Assembly: GCA_964427955.1 (NCBI GenBank)
Contig: CAYRWY010000389.1
Span: 1 to 5,713 of the forward strand
DNA: 5,713 nt
Direction: 5' to 3'
From: JACRBK01 sp964427955
GTDB lineage: Bacteria; Chloroflexota; Anaerolineae; Aggregatilineales; Aggregatilineaceae
Below are positions 1-5,713 of this stretch, one piece after another. A model generated the notes under the pieces. The model worked only from the letters and a program-made list of their open reading frames with translations, made no database searches and was not told the DNA's origin. The translations under genes and the position numbers were made by a program. The stretch's first letter is position 1, and the number at the start of each line of letters is the position of its first letter.

Positions 1-1677
1 ATCGGCGCGCAGATTTTCATCGACGGCTGGGCGATGGTCGCCCCGGGCGATCCGGCCCAGGCGGCGGACCTGGCGCGGCGGGCGGCGAGCGTGAGCCACG
101 ACGGCGAAGCGGTCTATGGGGCGCAGGTGATCGCGGCGATGGAGGCGTTAGCGTTCGTAGAGCCAGACCTGAACAGGCTGATCGATGCGGCGTTGACCTT
201 CATCCCGCCCAACTCGACCATCGCGCGAATGATCGCGGAGGTGCGCGGTTGGCACGCCCGTTATCCCGACTGGCATGATGCACGCGCGCTGCTGCAAGAA
301 CACTACGGCTACCAACGGTATCCGGGCGTGTGCCATATCGTGCCCAACCACGGGCTGATCATCCTCAGCCTGCTCTACGGCGACGGCGACTTTCAGCGCA
401 GCATGATCATCGTCAACACCTCGGGGTGGGATACGGACTGCAATGCGGGCAATGTGGGCTGTCTGCTGGGCATCAAGAATGGTTTGCAGGGGTTCGAGGG
501 CGCGGTAGACTGGCGCGGACCGGTCGCGGACCGCCTGTACCTGCCGACCGCCGACGGGGGGCGCGCGATCTCCGACGCCGTCACCGAGACCTTCCACGTA
601 GCCAACACCGCGTACCGGCTGGCGGGCCAGCCCGCCGTCCTGCCCAAAAACGGCGCGAAGTTTCACTTCGATTTGCCGGGGGCGGTCCAGGGCTTCGCCG
701 TCGAGGAAGATCACGCCGCCCACATAGCGAATGTGCCGGGGCACAGTTCAATGGGCGCGCGTTGTCTGGCGCTTCGCTGCCACGCCGAACCGGGTTCGAC
801 CGTACACGTCGCCACGCCGACCTTCATCCTCCCGGCGGCGATGAACATGCCGGGCTACGTCTTTTTGGCCTCCCCGACGCTCTACCCCGGGCAGACGATC
901 ACCGCCGGACTGGCCGCAGATGCCCAAAACGCCGCGCCGCTCACGATCCGGCTGTTCATCCGCCACTATGGGGAGGGCGACCGGCTGTACCGCCGCTATG
1001 GTCCTGAACTCACCCTGCCCCCCGGCGAGCAGACCGACCTACAATGGCCGGTCCCGGATATGGGCGGCTCTCCTGTGGCCGAAGTGGGACTGGCGGTGAC
1101 CGATTCTTCGCCGCAGCCCTCCACCGTGTATCTGGACTTCCTGACCTGGGATGGAACGCCGGAGGTCACCTTAACGCGACCGTCCGCCGTACAGACGATG
1201 TGGCGGCGGGCCTGGGTCAATGCGGCGGATCATTTCGATCCCTACTGGCCGGAGTCGTTCCGGGTCATCCAGGACGAAGGGCGCGGGATGATCGCGCAGG
1301 GCACCCACGACTGGCAGGATTACCGGGCGTCAGCCCAGATCACCACGACATTGGCGCAGGCGGTCGGGCTGGCGGTGCGCGTCCAGGGATTGCGCCGCTA
1401 CTACGCGCTGCTGCTGGATCGCCAGGTGGGGGCGCGCCTGATCAAGCGGCGTGACACCGAACACGTCCTGGCCGAGATTCGTTATGCCTGGGAGTTCGAC
1501 ACTCCGTATACGCTCACCCTGGAAGTCCGGGGATCGCGTCTGCGGGCCTGGATCGACCAGGTGTTGATCTTCGATCTCGAAGACAACGATCATCCCCTGG
1601 ACGGGGGCAGCGTGGCGCTGCTGTGTGAGGCGGGCGTGTTATCCACCGACGCGGTGCGCATCACCCCGGTTTCATAA
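1..1677 (+). CDS. ADP-ribosylglycohydrolase-family protein with C-terminal carbohydrate-binding-like domains (5' partial)
   Basis: The frame is open from base 1 to the TAA at 1675-1677, giving 558 residues; the true start is left of the window. The ATG at 34 is internal, because the residues before it (IGAQIFIDGWA) continue the family pattern. Residues 1 to about 205 match the C-terminal half of the ADP-ribosylglycohydrolase (DraG/ARH) fold: SHDGEAVYGA (32-41), then SGWDTDCNAGNVG (141-153), whose aspartates 144 and 146 correspond to the family's dinuclear metal ligands, then DWRGPVADRLYLP (170-182). Members cleave the N- or O-glycosidic bond of ADP-ribose adducts, and some distant members may act on other ribosides or glycosides. 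Residues ~219-390 are beta-rich and resemble a jelly-roll carbohydrate-binding module. Residues ~406-558 resemble a concanavalin/LamG or DUF1080-type sandwich (HDWQDYRASAQI, YTLTLEVRGSRLRAWIDQ). No signal peptide can be judged because the N-terminus is missing. Family assignment is firm, the C-terminal domain names are tentative, and the substrate is unknown. Confidence 0.88.
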   Translation: MGAQIFIDGWAMVAPGDPAQAADLARRAASVSHDGEAVYGAQVIAAMEALAFVEPDLNRLIDAALTFIPPNSTIARMIAEVRGWHARYPDWHDARALLQEHYGYQRYPGVCHIVPNHGLIILSLLYGDGDFQRSMIIVNTSGWDTDCNAGNVGCLLGIKNGLQGFEGAVDWRGPVADRLYLPTADGGRAISDAVTETFHVANTAYRLAGQPAVLPKNGAKFHFDLPGAVQGFAVEEDHAAHIANVPGHSSMGARCLALRCHAEPGSTVHVATPTFILPAAMNMPGYVFLASPTLYPGQTITAGLAADAQNAAPLTIRLFIRHYGEGDRLYRRYGPELTLPPGEQTDLQWPVPDMGGSPVAEVGLAVTDSSPQPSTVYLDFLTWDGTPEVTLTRPSAVQTMWRRAWVNAADHFDPYWPESFRVIQDEGRGMIAQGTHDWQDYRASAQITTTLAQAVGLAVRVQGLRRYYALLLDRQVGARLIKRRDTEHVLAEIRYAWEFDTPYTLTLEVRGSRLRAWIDQVLIFDLEDNDHPLDGGSVALLCEAGVLSTDAVRITPVS

Positions 1678-1691
1678 AACACAACCGTCAC

Positions 1692-2966
1692 TCACCAGGA
1701 CAGCGCGCCGTACTCTCGCACCGTTTCGTACATCGCCAGCAGGTTGTCCACCGGGACCAGGGCTTGCACGTTATGGCTGGGGTTGAAGATGAAGCCGCCG
1801 CCGGTGCCGAACGTCTTCAGCCGTTCGCGGACCTGGGTGCGGACCTCGTCCGGCGTGCCGAAGGGCAGCGTGCGCTGCGTATCGACCCCGCCGCCCCAAA
1901 ACGTGACGTGCGCTCCGAATTCCGCTTTCAGCGTCGCCGGGTCCATGTCCGCCGCGGAGGTCTGGACCGGGTTCAGGATGTCAAAACCCGCCTCGATGAA
2001 GTCGGGGATCAGGGGCTTGATCGAACCGCACGAGTGGATGAAGCGTTTCCAGCCGGTATGCTCGCGAATCCAGTGATTGACCTGCTGGTAAAAGGGTAGA
2101 TAGAGCGAACGGAAGGTCCGGCGCGAAATGAACGGGGCGTTCTGCGCGCCGAAATCCGTGCCGCTGATCCACACGGCGGTCGCGCGCTCCCCCACCGCCT
2201 CGTAAATCCTGGGCAGGTTGGCCAGGGCGACTTCACATTGGCGCTCGAAGATCGCGCGGACATAGTCGGGCCGCGCCACCGTGCTGACGTACCACTCTTC
2301 GACATCCCGGATGCCCTTCGGGCAGGTGAGCATCGGCCCCGGCACCAGCGCAATATCGCCAAAGCCCGTACCAGGGATCGTCAGCATGATCGCTTTGTCG
2401 GTCTCGCGATACAGCCGTTCCGATTCCAGCGCCAGGTGATGCAGATCGTCGTCGGAGATCGGGCCGAACTCTTCCAGGTTGTCCTCGACGTCGAGGTGAT
2501 CTTCGTCGAACTCCGGCTGGCGGATGATCGAGTCGAAGTACCAGCCGCCCGCGGGCAGGCGCGCGCTGGCTGCACTGGACCGGTCCCCGTTGGCGTACAT
2601 CAGAATGTCGCCATTCGGTTCCGGCCCGGTATTGAAATCTCCGGCGACCAGCAGCGGCGTGCCATCGTGGAACGTCCAGGGCTTCCAGTTTTCGTTCTTG
2701 AAGCCGAACATCGTCCCCAGCCCGCCAATGCCGACGACGTCGCCGCCCACGGCAGCCAGCAGATCGAGCTTGATCTCGCCCAACATTTGGTACGGCTCGA
2801 TCACCTTCACCGGAGTTCCGGGCGCGTCCAGACCCAACGCCTGCCGCAGCTTGTAGACCGTGCTGACGTGCATCCCGGTCTGCCCGCAACCGCCGAGATC
2901 AAGCGGCACTCGATCCGGCTGCTGATGATTCAGAGCTAGTTGCACACGCTCGCGTGACGTTAACAT
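1692..2966 (-). CDS. UroD-superfamily (HemE-like) putative methyltransferase with HxC metal motif
   Basis: This is a 424-residue cytoplasmic protein ending in TGA (1692-1694). The frame is open further upstream, to an ATG at 3111-3113. I chose the ATG at 2964-2966 because an AAGGGA Shine-Dalgarno sits 5 bases before it, the longer form would overlap the upstream gene by 116 bases, and the canonical UroD opening (RERVQLALNHQQPDRVP, residues 5-21) follows at once. Further family signs are ISGTDFGAQNAPFIS (267-281), HSCG (311-314), NPVQTSAADMDP (332-343), FWGGGVDTQRTLPFGTP (356-372) and NPSHNV (395-400). In MtaA/CmuA-type relatives HxC plus a later Cys binds zinc for methyl transfer to a thiol. 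Here no Cys follows C313, so H398 may be the third ligand (inference). It lacks the look of a haem-pathway HemE and sits last in a sugar-importer operon. It is likely a methyltransferase or another TIM-barrel enzyme on an imported compound; the substrate is unknown. Confidence 0.88.
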   Translation of the reverse strand: MLTSRERVQLALNHQQPDRVPLDLGGCGQTGMHVSTVYKLRQALGLDAPGTPVKVIEPYQMLGEIKLDLLAAVGGDVVGIGGLGTMFGFKNENWKPWTFHDGTPLLVAGDFNTGPEPNGDILMYANGDRSSAASARLPAGGWYFDSIIRQPEFDEDHLDVEDNLEEFGPISDDDLHHLALESERLYRETDKAIMLTIPGTGFGDIALVPGPMLTCPKGIRDVEEWYVSTVARPDYVRAIFERQCEVALANLPRIYEAVGERATAVWISGTDFGAQNAPFISRRTFRSLYLPFYQQVNHWIREHTGWKRFIHSCGSIKPLIPDFIEAGFDILNPVQTSAADMDPATLKAEFGAHVTFWGGGVDTQRTLPFGTPDEVRTQVRERLKTFGTGGGFIFNPSHNVQALVPVDNLLAMYETVREYGALSW

Positions 2967-2971
2967 ACCTG

Positions 2972-2977
2972 TCCCTT
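2972..2977 (-). promoter_or_regulatory. Ribosome binding site fixing the start of the second UroD-like gene
   Basis: AAGGGA on the minus strand lies 5 bases before the ATG at 2966, within the 31-base gap after the upstream gene's stop. It favours this start over the in-frame ATG at 3113, which is inside the preceding gene. Confidence 0.7.
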
Positions 2978-2997
2978 GGAGAGAAGCGGCTAAGCGC

Positions 2998-4095
2998 TCA
3001 ATGCCATTTTTCCAGCCGTTTGATGATGGCAAGCTGGGTCGCTTCGTCTTCGGTGCCGACCCACAGGAAAATTCCCCGCGGATCGACGGCGTCCAGAAAG
3101 CTCTCCAACTCATCCACCTGCAAGTCTACGATGACGCCCTTCCCCGCCGCCTGGATCTTCTTGATCAACGGGACCCACTGCATGATGGGCCGGTAGATCC
3201 CCATCTCCTGCACCCACTGAATCCCGTTGATTTCCGGCACGCTGAGGATGTAATCGAGATGCCGCGCCACGCCGCGCCCATCGACATGATAGACCAGGTG
3301 GGTCATCGGCTTGACTTCCTGCTGCAAGACGGGGAGGCTGAATTCGGCAAAATGCCGGGATGAGATCATGGCCGAAAAGTCGCAGCTTGGAACATGGAAC
3401 TTGCCAAACGAGGGGAGGCCGATCCAGCACATCGACGGCAGGTGAGCCGCCTTGAGAATCGCGTCAAAGCGATCAAAGATGGTTTGGAAGTCAGCCGAGG
3501 CGATCTCGATGAGCTGGCGGGCCTCGTCGGGATATTCGATCAGATCCAGGCAGAGGCGCTCGACGCCGCGCCAGGCCATCGCGCAGTCCTCGCCCGGATG
3601 CAGATCGGTATACCCTACCAACGATTTTCCCTTACACTGCTCGATGGCACAGGTCATCAGGTCTTCGAGGGTTGTGAAATACTCGTTGGTCATGTCCAGC
3701 TTGAGCCGGGCCATATCATCCCAGGTGTGGACGATGGGATGCGACCAGGACGTGACCTCGCCATACGTCAGTTCTGCGCCGTAGAAGGCGGCGTAGACGT
3801 CCGGGCCGAGGTTGGGGTCGAACATGGGGAACGTTTCGCCATGAAACCGTTTGCCCTCCAGCGACCGTACGTACTCATCCACGCGGCGTTCGACCTCGAA
3901 CCAGCGCCGTTTTTGTTCTTCCGGCGAGCGGTGGCCTTCGGCCTCGCCCAGGTTGAACGCCGCGTTGTGAGCGACGAAGCGCACCGGCACGCGATCCAGC
4001 ACCTCGCCCGCGTACCAGGCATAGATCCGTTTCATGGCTGCCTCAAAATCCGGCTTGCCTTCCAGTTCCACGTTCCACCAGTCGGTCGTCGTCAT
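2998..4095 (-). CDS. UroD-superfamily protein with HxD in place of HxC
   Basis: This 365-residue cytoplasmic protein runs from ATG (4093-4095) to TGA (2998-3000). The start is supported by AAAGGG 7 bases upstream. The N-terminal pattern AWYAGEVLDRVPVRF (26-40) is a UroD-like opening. Residues 236-255 (PSCDFS, then SSRHFAEFSLP) correspond to the segment that in relatives reads D-x-G-x-Q, then SP and a conserved Phe and Pro. The barrel strand that normally carries HSCG reads YHVDGRGVARHLDYIL (269-284), followed by GIQWV (291-295). The metal-site His is thus kept (H270) but the Cys is replaced by Asp (D272). The protein has several other cysteines (149, 154, 171, 182, 223, 238). It is about 60 residues shorter than the next gene's product and clearly diverged from it, so the two are not a recent duplication. 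It may be a methyltransferase with altered metal ligands, a partner subunit of the downstream protein, or a lyase/decarboxylase. Superfamily membership is good; function is unknown. Confidence 0.85.
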   Translation of the reverse strand: MTTTDWWNVELEGKPDFEAAMKRIYAWYAGEVLDRVPVRFVAHNAAFNLGEAEGHRSPEEQKRRWFEVERRVDEYVRSLEGKRFHGETFPMFDPNLGPDVYAAFYGAELTYGEVTSWSHPIVHTWDDMARLKLDMTNEYFTTLEDLMTCAIEQCKGKSLVGYTDLHPGEDCAMAWRGVERLCLDLIEYPDEARQLIEIASADFQTIFDRFDAILKAAHLPSMCWIGLPSFGKFHVPSCDFSAMISSRHFAEFSLPVLQQEVKPMTHLVYHVDGRGVARHLDYILSVPEINGIQWVQEMGIYRPIMQWVPLIKKIQAAGKGVIVDLQVDELESFLDAVDPRGIFLWVGTEDEATQLAIIKRLEKWH

Positions 4096-4102
4096 GACAC
4101 TG

Positions 4103-4108
4103 CCCTTT
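4103..4108 (-). promoter_or_regulatory. Ribosome binding site of the first UroD-like gene, overlapping the permease stop
   Basis: On the minus strand the permease ends in TAAAGGG, so its TAA stop shares bases with AAAGGG, which lies 7 bases before the ATG at 4095. This supports the chosen start and suggests termination-reinitiation coupling. Confidence 0.7.
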
Positions 4109-5258
4109 AGGCCTGGTGCGCCAACGCCCGCGCGCGCGCTTTTTCTTCACGCGCCTGACGCCACTGCGAAATCGCGACCGCGCCGATCAACAGCAAGCCC
4201 AGCGCGACACGCTGCACGAAGGTGTTGAAGCCCAGCAGGTTCATGCCATTGTTGAGAACGCCGACCAGGATCACCGCCAGGAACGTGCCGAAGATGGTGC
4301 CCTTGCCGCCGGTGGTCGCGGCTCCTCCCAGGAAGACCGCCGTGATGGCTTGCAGCTCCAGTCCGACGCCGTTCACTGGATTACCGGACGTCGTGCGGGC
4401 CGTCAGCAACACGCCCGTCAAGCCCGCGACACCGCCCGACAGCATGTACATGCCGATGCGAATGCGCGTGAGGCTGATCCCGGCCAGGCGCGCCGCCACG
4501 GCGTTGCCGCCAATCGCGTAGATCGCGCGGCCAAAATCGGTGTAGGACATCAAGACGTGCATCAGGGCCGTTACGCCCACCAGGATCACGGTCAGCACCG
4601 GAATGCCGGTCCATTTGGAGCCGTTGAGCGCGGGCACCCCCCAATCCCGGAAGAGACGATGCGTCGCCAGCCAGGTGAAGTCCGGCTGCGTGACCACGCC
4701 GATGGGCTTGCCATCCGGGGCCAGCAGGAACGCCAGCCCGGCGAACGCCGCCAGCGTGCCCAGCGTCGCGATGATCGGATTCACCCGCAAATAGGTCACG
4801 ATGCAGCCGTTGATCAGACCCGCGACCAGGCCCGCCGCAATACCCGCGAACACCGCCACCGCGACGTTTTTGGTCGGAATCCAACTGTAGGAGCCGATGG
4901 TCCCTGCCCCGACCAGCACCGACGCGGCGACCACGGACCCAATCGAGGCGATGGAGCCGACCGAAATATCGAGTGCCCCGGCCACGATGACGACGGTCTC
5001 GCCGACGGCTAACAGCCCCACGATGACCACGGACTGGGCCACGCTGTTCATCAAATTCTGCCAGGAGAAAAACTTGTCGCCGCCCTTATAGTCAAACCAG
5101 CCGCTTACCACCGTGATCAGAAACACCAGGATGACCAGGGCGATCAGCAGGGACAGGTTATCCGCCCCGATCCAGCTAATGGTCTTGCGAAAACCATGTT
5201 GAATGCTCGTAGCAAAAGAGGTACGGGGTGTCTTTGGAGATACTTGTTCAACGTTCAT
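4107..5258 (-). CDS. Ribose-type sugar ABC transporter permease (BPD_transp_2 family)
   Basis: This 383-residue inner-membrane protein is the channel subunit of a ribose/xylose/galactose-type importer. It runs from ATG (5256-5258) to TAA (4107-4109). After a polar N-terminus of about 33 residues, hydrophobic segments lie near residues 35-51, 73-93, 98-118, 131-154, 160-180, 219-238, 266-286, 302-312, 322-342 and 347-364, consistent with the 8-10 helices of RbsC-like permeases. Family signatures are AGALDISVGSI (93-103), the cytoplasmic coupling loop FGRAIYAIGGNAVAARLAGI (242-261) that contacts the ATPase, and GGAATTGGKGTIFGT (311-325) followed by LVGVLNNGMNLLG (331-343). The C-terminus is short and highly charged (Arg/Lys/Glu-rich, 366-378). 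At 383 residues it is longer than RbsC of E. coli (about 320), partly from the N-terminal tail and a loop around 181-218. It directly follows its ATPase gene (9-base gap) and is followed by two UroD-like genes. The transported substrate cannot be read from the sequence. Confidence 0.93.
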   Translation of the reverse strand: MNVEQVSPKTPRTSFATSIQHGFRKTISWIGADNLSLLIALVILVFLITVVSGWFDYKGGDKFFSWQNLMNSVAQSVVIVGLLAVGETVVIVAGALDISVGSIASIGSVVAASVLVGAGTIGSYSWIPTKNVAVAVFAGIAAGLVAGLINGCIVTYLRVNPIIATLGTLAAFAGLAFLLAPDGKPIGVVTQPDFTWLATHRLFRDWGVPALNGSKWTGIPVLTVILVGVTALMHVLMSYTDFGRAIYAIGGNAVAARLAGISLTRIRIGMYMLSGGVAGLTGVLLTARTTSGNPVNGVGLELQAITAVFLGGAATTGGKGTIFGTFLAVILVGVLNNGMNLLGFNTFVQRVALGLLLIGAVAISQWRQAREEKARARALAHQA

Positions 5259-5267
5259 AGCGTTTTT

Positions 5268-5713
5268 TTACTCTTCCTGGTTGGCGGCATCGAACCCATT
5301 ATTTGAGAGGCTGTCGCCCAGAGCTAATGCGAGTACTTTCTCTTCGGTGGCTTCCTCGCTGGCGAGTTCTCCACGAATGCTGCCGTTTTGCATCACGTAA
5401 ATACGATCCGAGAGGCCGAGGATCTCTGGCAGTTCCGAACTGATCAGCATGATGGCAATCCCTTGATTCGCCAGTTCGTCCAGCAGGCTGTAAATTTCGG
5501 CTTTGGCCCCCACGTCGATACCTCGGGTGGGTTCGTCCAGAATCAACACTTTCGGCCTCACGGCCAACCAGCGCGCCAGCACCACTTTTTGTTGGTTGCC
5601 GCCCGAAAGCTTGCCCACTTCCTGATCGACTGATGGGGTCTGAACGCGCAGCTTGTTCACAAAACCCGTGACGGTGTTGCGCTCAAGTTGGCGGCGGATA
5701 AAGCGAAAGCGTC
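5268..5713 (-). CDS. Sugar ABC transporter ATP-binding protein, C-terminal part (RbsA/MglA/XylG type; 5' partial)
   Basis: The frame is open from the right edge (first full codon at 5711-5709) to TAA at 5268-5270, giving 147 residues. The in-frame GTG at 5658-5660 is an internal valine codon, not the start. What is visible is the end of the second nucleotide-binding domain of a tandem two-domain sugar ATPase: ABC signature LSGGNQQK (35-42), Walker B VLILDEPT (55-62) with catalytic Glu 60, D-loop region RGIDVGAK (63-70), and ISSELPE (90-96) where most ABC ATPases carry the switch histidine. Ser in place of that His is typical of this family's second domain. The phrase LARWLAVRPKVLILDEPTRG is near-consensus for RbsA/MglA homologues. 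It would energise the permease encoded 9 bases downstream. Walker A and the whole first domain, expected to take about 350 more residues, lie outside the window. Confidence 0.93.
   Translation of the reverse strand, partial: RFRFIRRQLERNTVTGFVNKLRVQTPSVDQEVGKLSGGNQQKVVLARWLAVRPKVLILDEPTRGIDVGAKAEIYSLLDELANQGIAIMLISSELPEILGLSDRIYVMQNGSIRGELASEEATEEKVLALALGDSLSNNGFDAANQEE
5271..5278 (-). promoter_or_regulatory. Ribosome binding site of the permease gene, inside the ATPase gene's end
   Basis: On the minus strand, AGGAAGAG lies in the last codons of the ATPase gene. It is followed by the TAA stop and an A-rich spacer, with 12 bases between it and the permease ATG at 5258. The spacing is somewhat long. 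The placement suggests that permease translation is coupled to that of the ATPase. Confidence 0.5.

Larger units (their letters stand above)
1692..5713 (-). other. Probable operon: sugar ABC importer plus two UroD-like enzymes
   Basis: Four genes run head to tail on the minus strand with gaps of 9, 11 and 31 bases, and no promoter- or terminator-like sequence is seen between them. The order is ATPase, permease, UroD-like (HxD), UroD-like (HxC). The operon start, and probably the periplasmic binding protein gene and any regulator, lie beyond the right edge. Co-transcription is inferred from spacing alone. Confidence 0.75.

Noticed and set aside
330..1007. A 225-codon frame within the ADP-ribosylglycohydrolase gene, same strand
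   Set aside because: The product is extremely Arg/Pro/Gly-rich, a typical out-of-frame reading of GC-rich DNA.
1667..1687. Inverted repeat CGGTT / AACCG (1667-1671 and 1683-1687) across the convergent junction, a possible bidirectional terminator
   Set aside because: The stem is only 5 base pairs with an 11-base loop and no T-tract on either side, which is too weak to call.
2238..2939. A 233-codon plus-strand frame antisense to the second UroD-like gene
   Set aside because: It shows no recognisable domain and no convincing ribosome site, and it is fully explained by the conserved gene on the other strand.
3394..4110. A 238-codon plus-strand frame antisense to the first UroD-like gene
   Set aside because: It is a shadow frame of a conserved gene, with no family motif.
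4116..5012. A 298-codon plus-strand open frame antisense to the permease gene
   Set aside because: Its product is Arg/Gln/His/Asp-rich and low in hydrophobic structure, as expected from the complement of GC-rich coding DNA. The opposite strand encodes a clear permease.
5252..5269. AACG / CGTT stem followed by seven T's on the plus strand, resembling a terminator
   Set aside because: The stem is only 4 base pairs and overlaps the permease start. No plus-strand gene ends here.
5263..5270. A-run at the ATPase stop codon on the minus strand, considered as a slippage site fusing ATPase and permease
   Set aside because: The T of the TAA stop precedes the A-run, so slippage within the A's cannot remove the stop.

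Overview
The window is gene-dense bacterial DNA. Only about 65 of 5713 bases lie between genes, and no stretch over 300 bases lacks a gene. It is GC-rich, with strong G/C bias at third codon positions. This gene mix (ribose-type ABC importer, paired UroD-like proteins, and an ADP-ribosylglycohydrolase carrying extra beta-rich domains) is the sort of set I associate with Chloroflexota or other large-genome environmental bacteria. That placement is a low-confidence inference: there is no rRNA or other phylogenetic marker here.

Layout: positions 1-1677, plus strand, hold the C-terminal 558 residues of an ADP-ribosylglycohydrolase-family protein whose start lies left of the window. It carries about 340 extra residues that look like one or two carbohydrate-binding or lectin-like beta-sandwich domains. 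It converges, with a 14-base gap, on a minus-strand gene run. Read in its own direction (right to left), that run is: the C-terminal end of a two-domain sugar ABC ATPase (RbsA/MglA/XylG type, cut by the right edge), a ribose-type ABC permease (5258-4107), a UroD-superfamily protein lacking the usual HxC motif (4095-2998), and a second UroD-superfamily protein with the HxC metal motif (2966-1692). The gaps are 9, 11 and 31 bases, and each start has a plausible Shine-Dalgarno sequence. This looks like a single operon whose promoter, and probably whose periplasmic binding protein, lie beyond the right edge.

How the genes may work together: the importer should bring in a small sugar, polyol or related compound. 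The two UroD-like proteins are related to methyltransferases that use a His-x-Cys zinc site and a TIM barrel (MtaA/CmuA type) and are unlikely to be haem-synthesis enzymes, so they may act on the imported compound or a methylated derivative. The ADP-ribosylglycohydrolase-like protein may act on a glycosidic bond in a related carbohydrate. These links rest on context and family resemblance, not on direct evidence. I see no tRNA, rRNA, CRISPR array, insertion sequence, riboswitch or convincing intrinsic terminator.
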